Under the pieces are notes generated by a model. That model saw only the letters and a program-made list of their open reading frames with translations. It made no database searches and was not told where the DNA came from. The position numbers and the translations under genes were made by a program. From positions 1-64,000 of the forward strand of contig JAXLWI010000018.1 of assembly GCA_046328575.1 (NCBI GenBank): a stretch of 64,000 nucleotides of DNA, written 5' to 3'. Origin of the DNA: JAGOBP01 sp046328575. GTDB lineage: Bacteria > Chloroflexota > Anaerolineae > Fen-1058. Of the stretch, positions 44,864-54,732 are shown one piece after another. Positions within the stretch are counted from its first letter, which is position 1; every line of letters starts with the position of its first letter.

Positions 44864-44891
44864 TTGCGTCGTGTGTTTAATGCGGTATAAT
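44864..44891 (+). promoter_or_regulatory. Promoter of the succinate dehydrogenase operon
   Basis: TTGCGT (44864-44869), 16-bp spacer and perfect TATAAT (44886-44891). The leader would be about 125 nt long, with a small hairpin AGCCGC/GCGGCT around 44980-44998 and 'GGGAGG' before the first ATG. Confidence 0.6.
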
Positions 44892-45024
44892 CGTCGGCAG
44901 AGACTACAGTATCGCTTGACCTCGCCTCCTCGCCGATCCAATCGAGCGTGTTTTTTTGCCCAGGCATCCCGGAAACATCAGCCGCTTGATCGCGGCTACC
45001 CGAAAATCTCAACAGGGAGGCGGC

Positions 45025-45450
45025 ATGTCTACAGTGGCAGCCAGCCCCGATCGGTCGTCAAAGGCGGCTCGATCTATCTGGGCGGCACTGGCATGTTGAC
45101 CTGGCTGCTGCATCGGTCAGCGGTATTGCCGTGGTCTATTTCCTCACGTTGCACATCTTCGAAGTGTCTATGAAGTTGTTTGGCGGTCTGGAGGCTTCCA
45201 CAACGAAGCCAAGGCCACTCGCGGCTTACAAACAATTGTGGTTCCGCCCTTTGAAATGGCGCTGGTGTTGGCGGTGGTCTATCACGCGCTGAATGGCCTG
45301 TGTGGTGTGGATGCTTGATGCCTACCCACAGACTACCAAACATCATCGTACTGTGTTCAAGATCGGCGTCGGCGTCTTCGTTGTGATCGCGCTGGCCGTC
45401 GCCGTGGTGATGTTGCGGCCCTTGTTCGGCAAGAGCCTCGCGGAGATTCG
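45025..45450 (+). pseudogene. sdhC: Succinate dehydrogenase cytochrome b subunit (SdhC), frameshifted
   Basis: SdhC anchors the dehydrogenase in the membrane and carries haem b and the quinone site. ATG at 45025 ('GGGAGG' upstream) gives 'STVAASPDRSSKAARSIW'. In the next frame comes 'MLTWLLHR' and 'SGIAVVYFLTLHIFEVSMKL', with the Ser/Arg of the quinone site and a possible haem His. Then 'PFEMALVLAVVYHALNGL', with the canonical haem-ligand His in 'YHALNG', and 'WMDAYPQTTKHHRTVFKIGV' followed by a helix to 'LRPLFGKSLAEI'. About 140 residues in at least four pieces. First gene of the sdhCDAB cluster. Confidence 0.8.
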
Positions 45451-45474
45451 CTACTCAAGAGCACGGGCGCGTTG

Positions 45475-45963
45475 GTGTACAAGGTCAGGCGTCGGTGAGT
45501 CTGCCGGTGCTGTACATCGCGTGGCGCGGCTCCGGTTTGTCCAACGGGCTGATCGTTTCGTAATCCAGCAGTCGCCCTGCGCCGATGCAGAACAGCCGGA
45601 GCGGTTTATGTGGCAGTTCATGCGCGTGTCCGGTCTGATCATGGTGATCCTGTGTTTGCGCACCTGACCATCATGCACTTTATCAACGACATCGAGCAAA
45701 TCACCGGGCAGTTTGTGGCCAATCGGTTTGCGGCCAATTCCCGATCTGGATCATCGTCGATCTCGCGATTCTGGTGTTGTTCGGATTCACGGTCTTCAAC
45801 GGCTTGCGCATCGTGCTGATGGACTATATCAAACGCAGGCGGCGCGCGCCGGATCGCGTTCGTGTAGGCGATCGGGCTGTTTGGGTTGGTGTGGTTTGGT
45901 GCAGGTGCGGCGGTGCTGTTCTTTGTGCAGCAAAACGCCGCTATGATGCTGCTAACGGGATAA
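45475..45963 (+). pseudogene. sdhD: Succinate dehydrogenase second membrane anchor (SdhD-like), frameshifted
   Basis: Pieces: 'WQFMRVSGLIMVIL' then 'FAHLTIMHFINDIEQITGQF' (His residues able to bind haem), 'PIWIIVDLAILVLFGFTVFN' in another frame, 'GLRIVLMDYIKRRR' and a last helix 'GLVWFGAGAAVLFFVQQNAA' ending in TAA at 45961-45963. This is the SdhD pattern of three helices. The start is not determined; no good ATG is visible, which may be due to an indel. It lies five bases before sdhA. Confidence 0.7.
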
Positions 45964-45967
45964 CGAC

Positions 45968-47744
45968 ATGACCACTCACCATCAATTTGATGCGCTCGTC
46001 GTAAGCGCGGGCGGGTGGCGCGGGCTTGATGGCCGCGCTGCACGCCTCAAAGACCGTCAAGAACACCGCCGCCGTTCTCAGCAGTTTATCCTACGCGCAG
46101 CCACACCGGCATTGGCGCAAGGCGCGGCGTCACGCCGCTGGGCAACATGGAAGAGGATAACTGGAATGGTACATTGCATGACACCGTAAAGGGCGGCGAC
46201 TATCTGGTTGATCAAGATGCCGCCGAAGTGCTGGCGAAAGAATCAAGCGATGCGGTGATCGAATTAGAGCACATGGGCTGCCGTTTGATCGCACGCCTGG
46301 ATGGCAAGATTGAAAGCAAAGCGGCGGTTTGGCGGTCACACGCGCAACTTTGGCGAAGGTCCGGTGATGCGTTCGCAAGGCCGCTGATCGCACTGGCCAC
46401 ATGATTCGCAAACACTATATCAACAGTGCATCAAGCAGAACGTGAAGTTCTTCGACGAATAAGTCGTCGATCTCATTATCGTGGAAGACAAGGTGTGCAA
46501 AGGCGCGGTGGCGATTCAGATCCTCACGGGGTGAGATCTGCCGTCTTCCATTCCAAAGCCACGCTGCTGGCGGTAGGCGGCTGGCGCGTATGGTCCGTCA
46601 CGTCCAATGCGCACTCGCTGACGGGCGATACCGTTGCCACGGTGCTGCGTCACAACCTGCCGCTGGAAGATATGGAGTTCTTCCAGTTCCACCCTGACCG
46701 GCATCTACAAGATAGCGTGTTACTATCGGAAGCATTGCGCGGCGAAGGGGTGCGGTCTTTGTCAACAGCAAAGGCGAGCGCTTTATGGAGCGTTACGCGC
46801 CGACAATGAAAGACCCGGCTTCGCGCGATGTCTGCTCGCGCTGCATTTATCTGGAAGTGCGCGAAGGGCGCGGCATCAACGGTAAGGACTACGTCTTCAT
46901 TGATGCGACGCCGGAGATGAACAAATACAAGAGCGGGCCGGGCGGAAAGACGGTGACCGCCGAACATTTTGGAACACGCTACCTGCCCGATGTGTTCGAA
47001 ATGGCGCGCATTTATCTCGGTGTTGAGCCGTTGAAGGAGGGCATTCCCATCCAGCCTACGGCACATTACGCGATGGGCATTCCCACCGATCTGAATACGC
47101 GCGTGCTGGCGTGCGAACGGCAGGTTTGGTGCATGGCCTGTTCGCGGCGGGCGAATGTGCGTGTGTCAGCGTTCATGGTGCGAATCGCTTGAGGACGCTC
47201 GCTGGTCGATCTGATCGTCTTCAGGCGGCGCGGCGGCAAAGCCGATGGCGGAGTTCGTCCAACAAGCCGATTATTCACCGCTGCCCAAGAATCCCGAAGC
47301 CTACACCGCTGGCTGGTCTGATCGCATTCGCAACAGCAGCGGCAAAGAAAAAGCGGCCAGATTCAGCTTGAGATGCAGAAGGTCATGATGGATCACGTCG
47401 GAGTGTTCCGTGAAGGCCCGACGATTCAACAAGCATTGGACAAGGTGCGCGAATTGCAGCAGCGTTACAAGCACATTACGATCGATGATCGTACTTCGGG
47501 GTTAACACCGATCTGCTCGAGAAGCGTGGGAACTCGGCGCGCTGCTCGATCTGGCGGAAGTGACGGCGCTGTCGGCGGCGAATCGCACCGAAAGCCGCGG
47601 CGCGCACTGGCGTGAGGACTTTAAGCGCGATGACGTCAACTGGATGAAGCACACTTTTGTCACGCGCAAGGCCAGCGGCGCCTGGAGATCACGTACAAGC
47701 CTGTCGTGCTCACGAAGTTCGAGCCGAAGGAACGGAAGTACTAG
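45968..47744 (+). pseudogene. sdhA: Succinate dehydrogenase flavoprotein subunit (SdhA), multiply frameshifted
   Basis: SdhA oxidises succinate to fumarate with covalently bound FAD. ATG at 45968: 'MTTHHQFDALVV' then, after indels, the remains of the FAD motif ('LMAALHAS'), 'GVTPLGNMEEDNWNGTLHDT' (substrate side) with 'VKGGDYLVDQDAAEVLAKES', 'ALTGDTVATVLRHNLPLEDM'-like 'SNAHSLTGDTVATVLRHNLP', 'MEFFQFHPTGIY', 'LLSEALRGEGA', 'RFMERYAPTMKDPASRDV', 'PTAHYAMGGIPTD' (active-site His) and 'GLFAAGECACVSVHGANRLG'. All major parts of the roughly 590-residue protein are recognisable, in at least eight frame changes. Followed nine bases on by sdhB. Confidence 0.9.
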
Positions 47745-47752
47745 ACGGAGCG

Positions 47753-48454
47753 ATGATGATGAAAGTCCACGTGAAAATTCAACGCTTCAATCCCGATGTT
47801 GATAAAGCGCCGTATTGGGCGAGCATGACGTTGAGGCCGGGCCGACCGATCGGGTGTTAGATGTCATCAATCAAGTGAAGTGGTTTCAAGATGGCTCGTT
47901 AGCGTATCGACGTTCGTGCGCGCACGGGATTTGCGGCTCAGACGCCATGCGTATCAACGGGCGCAATCGATTGGCCTGTAAAGTGCTGGTGAAAGACGCC
48001 GGTACAAAGATCTGGTCAGCCGTTGATGGGCCTTGCCTATCGTTAAAGACCTCGTCGTTGATATGGAAGGCTTCTTCGCTGGTATCGGTCGATTAAGCCG
48101 TATCTGATCACGAACGAGCCTGAGCCGGAACGCGAGCGACTGCAAACGGTGAAAGATCGCGAGCGGTTTGACGGCGACCAAATGTATTCTGTGTGCGGCA
48201 TGTACGACGTCATGTCCGTCGTTCTGGGCGGCCAACGGTGAATACATCGGCCCGGCAACGATTGTGCAGGCGCACCGCTTCGTTTGATTCGCGCGATCAC
48301 GGTGGTCAGGAACGCCTGGCGATCCTCAGCGATGAAATGGGCGTGTGGCGCTGCCGCACGGCCTTCAACTGTGGAGGCCTGCCCGCGCGGTATCGATATC
48401 ACCAAAGCGATCGCGGAAGTGAAGAAAGCGATCGTCACGGGCAAGATCGAATAG
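47753..48454 (+). pseudogene. sdhB: Succinate dehydrogenase iron-sulfur subunit (SdhB), frameshifted
   Basis: SdhB relays electrons from FAD to quinone through three clusters. ATG at 47753 follows 'CGGAG'. 'VKIQRFNPDVDKAPYWA' and 'RVLDVINQVKWFQDGSLAYR' begin the ferredoxin-type domain, 'RSCAHGICGSDAMRINGRNR' holds the 2Fe-2S cysteines, 'PIVKDLVVDMEGFFA' follows, then 'CSVC/CILCAAC..SCPSFWA' in broken form near 48200, and 'FNCVEACPRGIDITKAIAEV' (3Fe-4S/4Fe-4S cysteines) to TAG at 48452-48454. About 235 residues in at least six pieces. Last gene of the cluster. Confidence 0.88.
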
Positions 48455-48470
48455 CACGCCAGCGTCAACA

Positions 48471-48510
48471 AAAATCCCACGAGCCAAACGGCCTGTGGGA
48501 TTTTGATTTT
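48471..48510 (+). terminator. sdh operon terminator
   Basis: 10-bp outer stem (48471-48480 with 48495-48504) with an inner GCC/GGC pairing, followed by 'GATTTTTGA'. Lies 17 bp after the sdhB stop and begins with AAAA, so it may act in both directions. Confidence 0.8.
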
Positions 48511-48525
48511 TGAGAACTGATTTGT

Positions 48526-48928
48526 CTAGTCGACGGCATACAATCGTTTTAGGCTCTTGTAAGTCGGTAGGCCCTGCATCGCCTGCCAGCGACCTTCACG
48601 ATTAGCGACGCGCCATTCATACACGCTGGCGCCGCTTTTTCTCTTGATATTGGAAATGCGGCGGTTGACCCAGCACGCGCGTGAACGCCGTTTTTAGCCA
48701 CTCGTTGTCTTTGGCCGATCGAATCAGCAGAAATTGGCGCGGCTCAAATTCCACTTCGAATTCTCCCTGGCCCCACAGGCCGCTGAGTTCATATTGCGAC
48801 TCGCGCTTCTTCAGAGTCACGATGTTGTAGAAGCCATACGACCAAAAATCGTGGCGCATGTTTTCCACGGCCGAGCCGGGAGTCAATTGACGTTCGGCAT
48901 AAAACCAGTGGGTAGCCAGATCGAGCAT
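48526..48928 (-). pseudogene. Small unknown protein, one frameshift
   Basis: ATG at 48928 follows 'TGGAGGA' and reads 'MLDLATHWFYAERQLTPGSA', 'FWSYGFYNIVTLKKRESQYE', 'LSGLWGQGEFEVEFEPRQFL'. This frame runs on to about 48635. Near there the frame changes; the other frame ends 'YEWRVANREGRWQAMQGLPT' and 'YKSLKRLYAVD' with TAG at 48526-48528. The natural length would be about 133 residues. Soluble, aromatic-rich; I do not recognise a family. It converges on sdh. Confidence 0.5.
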
Positions 48929-49029
48929 AGTTCCTCCAGATGATGCCTGAAGCGCGATGGCGCGTTCGATGACCGGTATTATACTCAGGTTCGTGGCTCT
49001 CGCCAAAACGATATGATTGGACCCCACCC

Positions 49030-49757
49030 TTGATTGATCTTCAACTACTAGCCGACGGCGCGCACGAACTCGGCGTCGATTTGACCTCCGACCACCCGAT
49101 CGGTTTTCACGCTTGCCGATCGACCTGTCGAATGGAACGCGCGCTTCAACCTTCACCGCGATCGTCGAACCGCGCGACATCGTGATCAAACACTTCCTCG
49201 ATAGTCTCAGCGTTGACCGCAATTCCCGGCGGATGCGAAACGCGCGATCGATATCGGCGCGGGCGCGGGTTTGCCCGGTTTTCCGATCAAGATTGCGCGG
49301 CCCGAGCTGACCGTGGTGCTCGTCGAGGCCACGCGCAAGAAGTGCGACTTCATGGAAGCGATGATCAAAGACTTGAAGTTGTACAACGTCTTTGTCGTCA
49401 ACGCCCGCGCCGAAGATGTCGGCCGCGATCCCGATCACCGCGAATACTACGATGTGGCCGTGGCGCGCCGTCGCGGCGCTGCCGGTGTTGGCCGAATATT
49501 TGTTGCCGCTAGTCAAAGTGGGCGGTGTGGCTATTGCACAGAAGTCCAAAGATTTGGCTGAAGAAATCGAGCGGGCCGAAACGGCGATCTTGTTGTTGGG
49601 CGGCCTCGATGCTGAGGTGAAACCGATCCCGGTGCCAGGCCTGCCTGACGAGCGCAACCTGATCGTGATCGATAGCCTGGCGGCTACGCCAGACGAATAT
49701 CCCCGGCGTGTGGGTGCGCTACCAAAAGCCCGATCGAGTGACAAGCCGAAGAGATGA
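49030..49757 (+). pseudogene. rsmG: 16S rRNA (guanine-527-N7)-methyltransferase RsmG, frameshifted
   Basis: RsmG methylates G527 of 16S rRNA. Pieces: 'LIDLQLLADGAHELGVDL' (start TTG near 49030), 'WNARFNLTAIVEPRDIVIKH' with 'FLDSLS' in successive frames (the 'FNLTAI....I...H.lDSL' signature), 'RAIDIGAGAGLPGFPIKIA' (SAM motif I), 'VVLVEATRKKCDFMEAMIKD', 'VNARAEDVGRD', and 'VAVARAVAALPVLAEYLLPL'. It then remains in one frame from about 49480 to 49757. Breaks lie near 49105, 49125, 49225 and 49465. Total is about 242 residues, normal. recF follows convergently. Confidence 0.85.
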
Positions 49758-49803
49758 TTAGGTAGTAAGATGACGCTACTGCTAAGGTCATCTTGTCAAC
49801 GTG

Positions 49804-51015
49804 TCAATCTTCTATGCGGCCCTTCACGACCTTCAGCAATTTCGCGTGGGTACGAAACTCCGCCGTAAACATCTCCGGATCGGTGCTGGTCAAAATCGAT
49901 TGATGCGCGCCGTTGATCTGGTTCAATAGGAAACTGCGCCGATTCATATCCAGTTCGGCCATCACTTCATCCAGCAGCAGAATCGGCCAGTCATTGATCT
50001 TCGACCGCATCCAATGCACCTCGGCCAACTTCAAGGCCAGCACAGCGGTGCGCTGCTGTCCACGCGAGCCGAATGTGCCTAGATCGATCTCGTCGGCGAT
50101 GAAGCGCAACTCGTCGCGATGCGGGCCGACTAGTGTTGTGCCGCGGGTCAATTCCTCGCTGCGCTTAGCAGTGAGTTGCTTGAGAAACGCCGCTTTCGCT
50201 TGATTCAGCGTTGCTTCCGGTGATTGCGTCGGCAGATCCAGATTGAGGCTGCGCTGATAGATGGGTGCTTGTGGTTGATCGGGACCGAACGACGGTTGAT
50301 AACGCAGATGCAGGTTGTGCCGTTCGCTCGTCAGGGTGCGGTGCAAACGATCGGCCTGCGTTTCCAACTCCGCAATCGCCGCTTGCCGCCGCAGCGTGAT
50401 CAACGCGCCGCTTTGCGCCAGTTGCTCGTCCCAATAAATCAACTGATCCGGATCGCCGCCCGTTTCGGCGAGCTGCTTCAATAAAGCATTACGCCGCACC
50501 AGCACATCGTTGTACAGATCGAGCGCTTCAACGTATTCCGCGTCCACTTGCGACAGTGTGTTGTCGAGATACCGTCGGCGCGTGCCGGGGCTGCCGCTGA
50601 CGATCTCCACATCGTCGGGCAAAAACATCACGACTGCAATCTGCCCAATCAAGCCCGAACCTTTGACGATTGAGCCATTAATTTTGATCTGCTTGCGAAA
50701 GCGCCAACCATCTTCGGTGTTGGCCGGTTCCAGCATCAGCACCATTTCGATGTGCAACGCGCGATCGGCTTTGGTGACATCCGCGACGAGGCGTGCATAC
50801 GGCGTGCGACTTTCCTCGGCGGCCAGCCAGTGAATCATCTGCCGATCGCTAACGGTGTGCGACGAGCGGCCTGTCGCCAGCACGTAAATCGCTTCCAGCA
50901 GACTGGTCTTGCCCTGGGCGTTGTCGCCGTGCAGCAAAATGGCCTGCGCGGGCAGATCCAGTTCGAGGCGCGCGTAAGTGCGAAAGTTGGTGAGTGAAAG
51001 GTGGCGAAGGTACAT
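49804..51015 (-). CDS. recF: DNA replication and repair protein RecF
   Basis: 403 residues. RecF, an SMC-like ATPase, helps RecOR load RecA at single-strand gaps. 'YLRHLSLTNFRTYARLELDL' opens the protein. Walker A is 'LLHGDNAQGKTSLLEAIYVL', the mid-part 'MFLPDDVEIVSGSPGTRRRY' is the classic RecF segment, the signature is 'FGSRGQQRTAVLALKLAE', and Walker B is 'PILLLDEVMAELD'. ATG at 51015 is correct because the family starts 'M.L..L.L.NFR'; the frame is open to 51213 but that part overlaps the neighbouring gene. TACAAT on the minus strand (51039-51034) would leave a leader of only about ten bases and there is no Shine-Dalgarno. In many bacteria recF is next to dnaA-dnaN; here it is 41 kb away. 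Confidence 0.95.
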   Translation of the reverse strand: MYLRHLSLTNFRTYARLELDLPAQAILLHGDNAQGKTSLLEAIYVLATGRSSHTVSDRQMIHWLAAEESRTPYARLVADVTKADRALHIEMVLMLEPANTEDGWRFRKQIKINGSIVKGSGLIGQIAVVMFLPDDVEIVSGSPGTRRRYLDNTLSQVDAEYVEALDLYNDVLVRRNALLKQLAETGGDPDQLIYWDEQLAQSGALITLRRQAAIAELETQADRLHRTLTSERHNLHLRYQPSFGPDQPQAPIYQRSLNLDLPTQSPEATLNQAKAAFLKQLTAKRSEELTRGTTLVGPHRDELRFIADEIDLGTFGSRGQQRTAVLALKLAEVHWMRSKINDWPILLLDEVMAELDMNRRSFLLNQINGAHQSILTSTDPEMFTAEFRTHAKLLKVVKGRIED

Positions 51016-51094
51016 GATGAGTAAAGTGCGCAGATTGTAACACAGATGTGACGGCACGGCGGTATAATTCTGCCATCTCCTTGAAGGAGTTACT
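51016..51094. promoter_or_regulatory. Divergent promoter region of recF and pullulanase
   Basis: 79-bp gap between divergent genes. TATAAT at 51063-51068 (plus) serves the pullulanase gene, followed by 'GAAGGAG' before its ATG. TACAAT on the minus strand at 51039-51034 points to recF. No convincing -35 hexamers could be fitted. Confidence 0.45.
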
Positions 51095-54000
51095 ATGCTG
51101 CGGCGACTAATCACCGGCTTGACCTTCATCGCCCTTGTTATGGCGCTGTTGCCGCTTGGAACACTCCAAGCCCAAACCACTTCCGCCCCGACGAAAGTCG
51201 TTGTACCCGGCACGCATCAATCGGAGTTGGGCTGTTCGGGCGACTGGCAGCCCGATTGCGACAAGTCCGCGTTGACGTACGACGCGCAATCGGATGTGTG
51301 GACGGGCGAGTTTGAGATCACGCCCGGCAACGATCAAGACGGCAAAGGCGCACGGTATAAGGTCGCGCTGAATGGCAGTTGGAGTGAGAACTACGGCCAG
51401 AAGGCGCAGCAAGGTGGATCAGATATCCCGTTGGTCGTTAGCGCGCCGACGAAAGTGAAGTTCTACTACGATCACAAAACACACTGGATCACCGACAATT
51501 ACAACATCCTCATCGTCACGGCGATCGGCAACTTTCAGAGCAAACTCGGCTGCAAAGCCGATAACGATCCGACGTGTTTGCGAGCGTGGCTGCAAGACCC
51601 TGAAGGCGATGGTCAATACGCCTTTACCACGACGCAACTACCGGCAGGCACCTACCAATTGAACATGGCCATCAACGAACAGACAGCTGAAATCTACGGC
51701 GAAAACGGGCAAAAAGGCGGCGCGGCGATTCCATTCACGGTTGCCAAAGACGGCGACGAAGTCTACTTTGGCTTTGACGGCGCAACTAAGACAATCACCA
51801 TTAGCACAGAAGGCGCGCCGCGCGGCAGTCTGGGTACCGCGATGGCGCACTGGCTCACACGCGACACCATCGTGTGGAACGTGATCGGTTCACCCAAATA
51901 CAACTATGCCTTGCACTATGATCCCTCGGGCGCGATGACGTTGGGCGCCAAGGGCATCGAAGGTGGCCAGACCATCTCGTTGACCTTCACCAGTGCCGGT
52001 CCCGGTGAAGCACTGTTGAAGAAATTCCCGCACCTTACCGGCTATTCCACGTTGAAACTCGATGCGGCTGATGTGGCGAAAGTACCGGAGATTCTTAAAG
52101 GCCAAATCGCCGTCACGGCGCGCGATCAAAACGGCAAATTGATCGATGCCACGTCGCTACAAATCCCGGGCGTGCTCGATGATCTCTACACGTATAACGG
52201 TCCACTCGGTGTGACGTGGGATGCCGGTAAACCAGTCTTGCGCGTGTGGGCGCCCACGGCCCGATCGGTACGGTTACACCTCTACGACGATGCGGCTTCG
52301 ACGACCGACGCCGTAATCGCGATGACGCGCGATGATCAATCGGGGGTGTGGACGGCCGCCGGCGATGCGAGTTGGAAAGGCAAATACTATCTATATGAAG
52401 TGGACGTGTATGTTCGATCGACGAACAAGATCGAGCAGAACTTTGTCACCGATCCGTACTCGTTCAGTTTGTCGATGAACAGCACGCGCAGTCAGATCGT
52501 CGATCTGAACGATGCGGCCCTGCAACCACCCGATTGGACACAGCTGACCAAACCGGCCCTGAACGCGCCCGAAGATGCCGTAATCTACGAGCTGTACGTG
52601 CGTGACTTCAGCATCTTTGATGAGACTGTGCCCGCAGCTGAGCGCGGCACGTTCAAAGCCTTCACCGAGTTCAACTCGAACGGGATGAAGCACTTGAAGC
52701 GGCTGGCCGAAGCAGGGTTGACACACGTGCACCTGCTGCCCGTCTTCGACATCGCCACGATTGAAGAAGACCAAGCCAAGCGTGAAGAGCCGGACTACGC
52801 CCAACTCGCTGCATTTCCCGGCGATTCCGATCGACAGCAAGCCGTGCTCGAACCACTGCGCGACAAGGACGGCTACAACTGGGGCTACGATCCGTATCAT
52901 TACACTGTGCCCGAAGGCAGCTATGCCACTGATCCAAACGGCTCGGCGCGCATCGTCGAGTTCCGCCAGATGGTGCAAGCGCTGAATCAAACCGGCTTGC
53001 GCGTGGTGATGGACGTGGTCTACAACCACACCAACGCGAGCGGCCAAAGCGCGCGTTCGGTGCTGGATAAGATCGTGCCCGGCTACTATCATCGCCTTAA
53101 CGCCAAGGGTGAAGTCGAAACGAGCACGTGCTGTCAGAATACCGCCACCGAGCACGCCATGATGGAAAAATTGATGATCGATTCGGTGGTGACGTGGGCG
53201 CGCGATTACAAAGTAGATGGCTTCCGCTTCGACATCATGGGCCATCATCTTTTGAGCAACATGGTCAACGTGCGTAAGGCGTTGGACGCGCTGACGCCGG
53301 ACAAAGACGGCGTCGATGGCAAGTCGATCTACATTTACGGCGAAGGCTGGGACTTTGGCGAAATGGCGAAAAATGCGCGCGGCCTCAATGCGTCGCAACT
53401 CAACATCGGCGGTACCGGTATTGGCGTGTTCAACGATCGGTTGCGGGATGCCGCGCGCGGTGGCGGGCCGTTTGCGCCGCTACCCGAGCAGGGCTTCATT
53501 ACCGGCCTGTTCGAAACGCCGAACGATTTCGAGGCGCGGTCACCTGCTGATCAAGCAGCGCGGTTGATCGAATATCACGATTGGCTGCGAGCCAGCCTTG
53601 CGGGCTTGGTGCGGGACTTCCCACTGCAAAAGGCCAACGGCGACGTGGTGCCTGCGGAGAACATCAAATACAATGGCGTGCCCACCGCATATACGCTCGA
53701 TCCGCAGGAGAACATCAACTACGTTTCCGCGCACGATAACGAAACGTTGTTCGATGCGGTGCAAGCCAAAGCGCCTGTTTCAGCCACGTTAGCCGATCGC
53801 ATTGCCATGAACAATCTCGGCATCGATCTAGTCATGTTAAGCCAGGGCGTGCCGTTCTTCCACGCGGGCGATGAACTGCTGCGCTCCAAGTCGCTCGATC
53901 GCAACAGTTACAACTCCGGGGACTGGTTCAATCGGCTGGACTTCACGTATCAAAGCAACAACTGGGCAGTGGGCTTGCCGCCGCAGGGCGACAACAAAGA

Positions 54001-54643
54001 TAAGTGGCCGCTCATTCAGCCACTGCTCGCCGATCAAGCCTTGAAGCCGTCAGGGCAGGACATTCAATCGGCACTGGCGCACTTTGAAACGATGTTGAAG
54101 ATTAGGCAGAGTTCAAAGTTGTTCCGATTAGAAACTGCCGATCAGATCAAGCAGCATCTATCGTTCCTGAACACCGGCCCCGATCAGCAACTAGGTCTTA
54201 TCGTGATGCGCTTGAGCAACACCGGCCCCGATCGCATCGCTGATCCTTACGGAGAGATCGTGGTGTTATTCAATGCGTCGGCGAAAGAGCAAACGTTCAC
54301 AGCGGCGAAGTTGAAAAACATCCCATTGGAATTACATCCGCTGCTGGCAGACTCGATCAAACAAGCGGCGTTTGATCAAGCCACGGGGACGTTCAAGGTT
54401 CCGGCGCGCACGACCGTGGTCTATGTCGCGGCTGAACAAGCCCAACCAACACCGGCACCCACAGCGACGAACGTGCCGTCGACGAGTGTTCCGCCTACGG
54501 CTGTGCCGCCGACAGTTCAACCCGTCGCGCAACCAACATTGACGGCAACGGAACCTTCATCTGGCGCATTGCCGGTCGTGGCAGTTGTCGGAGCGGTAAT
54601 CGCGGCGATTGTTGGCTTGATCTTCATGCGACGCCGCAAGTAA
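51095..54643 (+). CDS. pulA: Cell-surface type I pullulanase (GH13)
   Basis: 1182 residues. Hydrolyses alpha-1,6 branches of pullulan, starch or glycogen outside the cell. Signal peptide (1-27, 'LLPLGTLQAQT'), then two similar X25-type starch-binding units ('PGTHQSELGCSGDWQPDC' and 'IGNFQSKLGCKADNDPTC'), then an unassigned beta region and a CBM48 ('LRVWAPTARSVRLHLY'). Catalytic barrel: 'YELYVRDFSI', 'YNWGYDPYHYTVPEGSY' (pullulanase YNWGYDP), 'VVMDVVYNHT', 'VDGFRFDIMGHH' (nucleophile Asp), 'YIYGEGWDFG' (acid Glu) and 'NYVSAHDNETL'. The last 60 residues are a Pro/Thr stalk, one membrane helix and 'RRRK', so it is anchored at the membrane with the enzyme outside. Confidence 0.93.
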   Translation: MLRRLITGLTFIALVMALLPLGTLQAQTTSAPTKVVVPGTHQSELGCSGDWQPDCDKSALTYDAQSDVWTGEFEITPGNDQDGKGARYKVALNGSWSENYGQKAQQGGSDIPLVVSAPTKVKFYYDHKTHWITDNYNILIVTAIGNFQSKLGCKADNDPTCLRAWLQDPEGDGQYAFTTTQLPAGTYQLNMAINEQTAEIYGENGQKGGAAIPFTVAKDGDEVYFGFDGATKTITISTEGAPRGSLGTAMAHWLTRDTIVWNVIGSPKYNYALHYDPSGAMTLGAKGIEGGQTISLTFTSAGPGEALLKKFPHLTGYSTLKLDAADVAKVPEILKGQIAVTARDQNGKLIDATSLQIPGVLDDLYTYNGPLGVTWDAGKPVLRVWAPTARSVRLHLYDDAASTTDAVIAMTRDDQSGVWTAAGDASWKGKYYLYEVDVYVRSTNKIEQNFVTDPYSFSLSMNSTRSQIVDLNDAALQPPDWTQLTKPALNAPEDAVIYELYVRDFSIFDETVPAAERGTFKAFTEFNSNGMKHLKRLAEAGLTHVHLLPVFDIATIEEDQAKREEPDYAQLAAFPGDSDRQQAVLEPLRDKDGYNWGYDPYHYTVPEGSYATDPNGSARIVEFRQMVQALNQTGLRVVMDVVYNHTNASGQSARSVLDKIVPGYYHRLNAKGEVETSTCCQNTATEHAMMEKLMIDSVVTWARDYKVDGFRFDIMGHHLLSNMVNVRKALDALTPDKDGVDGKSIYIYGEGWDFGEMAKNARGLNASQLNIGGTGIGVFNDRLRDAARGGGPFAPLPEQGFITGLFETPNDFEARSPADQAARLIEYHDWLRASLAGLVRDFPLQKANGDVVPAENIKYNGVPTAYTLDPQENINYVSAHDNETLFDAVQAKAPVSATLADRIAMNNLGIDLVMLSQGVPFFHAGDELLRSKSLDRNSYNSGDWFNRLDFTYQSNNWAVGLPPQGDNKDKWPLIQPLLADQALKPSGQDIQSALAHFETMLKIRQSSKLFRLETADQIKQHLSFLNTGPDQQLGLIVMRLSNTGPDRIADPYGEIVVLFNASAKEQTFTAAKLKNIPLELHPLLADSIKQAAFDQATGTFKVPARTTVVYVAAEQAQPTPAPTATNVPSTSVPPTAVPPTVQPVAQPTLTATEPSSGALPVVAVVGAVIAAIVGLIFMRRRK

Positions 54644-54666
54644 TTGACTGGCGCAATCCAATAACG

Positions 54667-54707
54667 CATCACGCCGCACTTGCCTCATTAGCAAGTGCGG
54701 CGTGATG
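54667..54707 (+). terminator. Pullulanase terminator
   Basis: Perfect 17-bp stem (54667-54683 with 54691-54707), 7-nt loop, in the gap between convergent genes. No long T-run, so it may act mainly as an mRNA end or bidirectional terminator. Confidence 0.8.
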
Positions 54708-54732
54708 TCATTAGTCGCGTTTCAATCGGACT

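Noticed and set aside
48617..49744. A 375-codon minus-strand open frame
   Set aside because: Its first two thirds are antisense to rsmG, whose family motifs are unmistakable. Only the end from 48928 is used, as part of a separate small gene.
51016..51213. N-terminal extension of the recF frame
   Set aside because: RecF proteins begin at 'M.L..L.L.NFR', which is the ATG at 51015; the extension overlaps the pullulanase signal sequence on the other strand.
54500..54643. Sortase LPxTG signal on the pullulanase
   Set aside because: The tail has a stalk, a helix and RRRK but reads 'SSGALPVVAVV', with no LPxTG-like motif.
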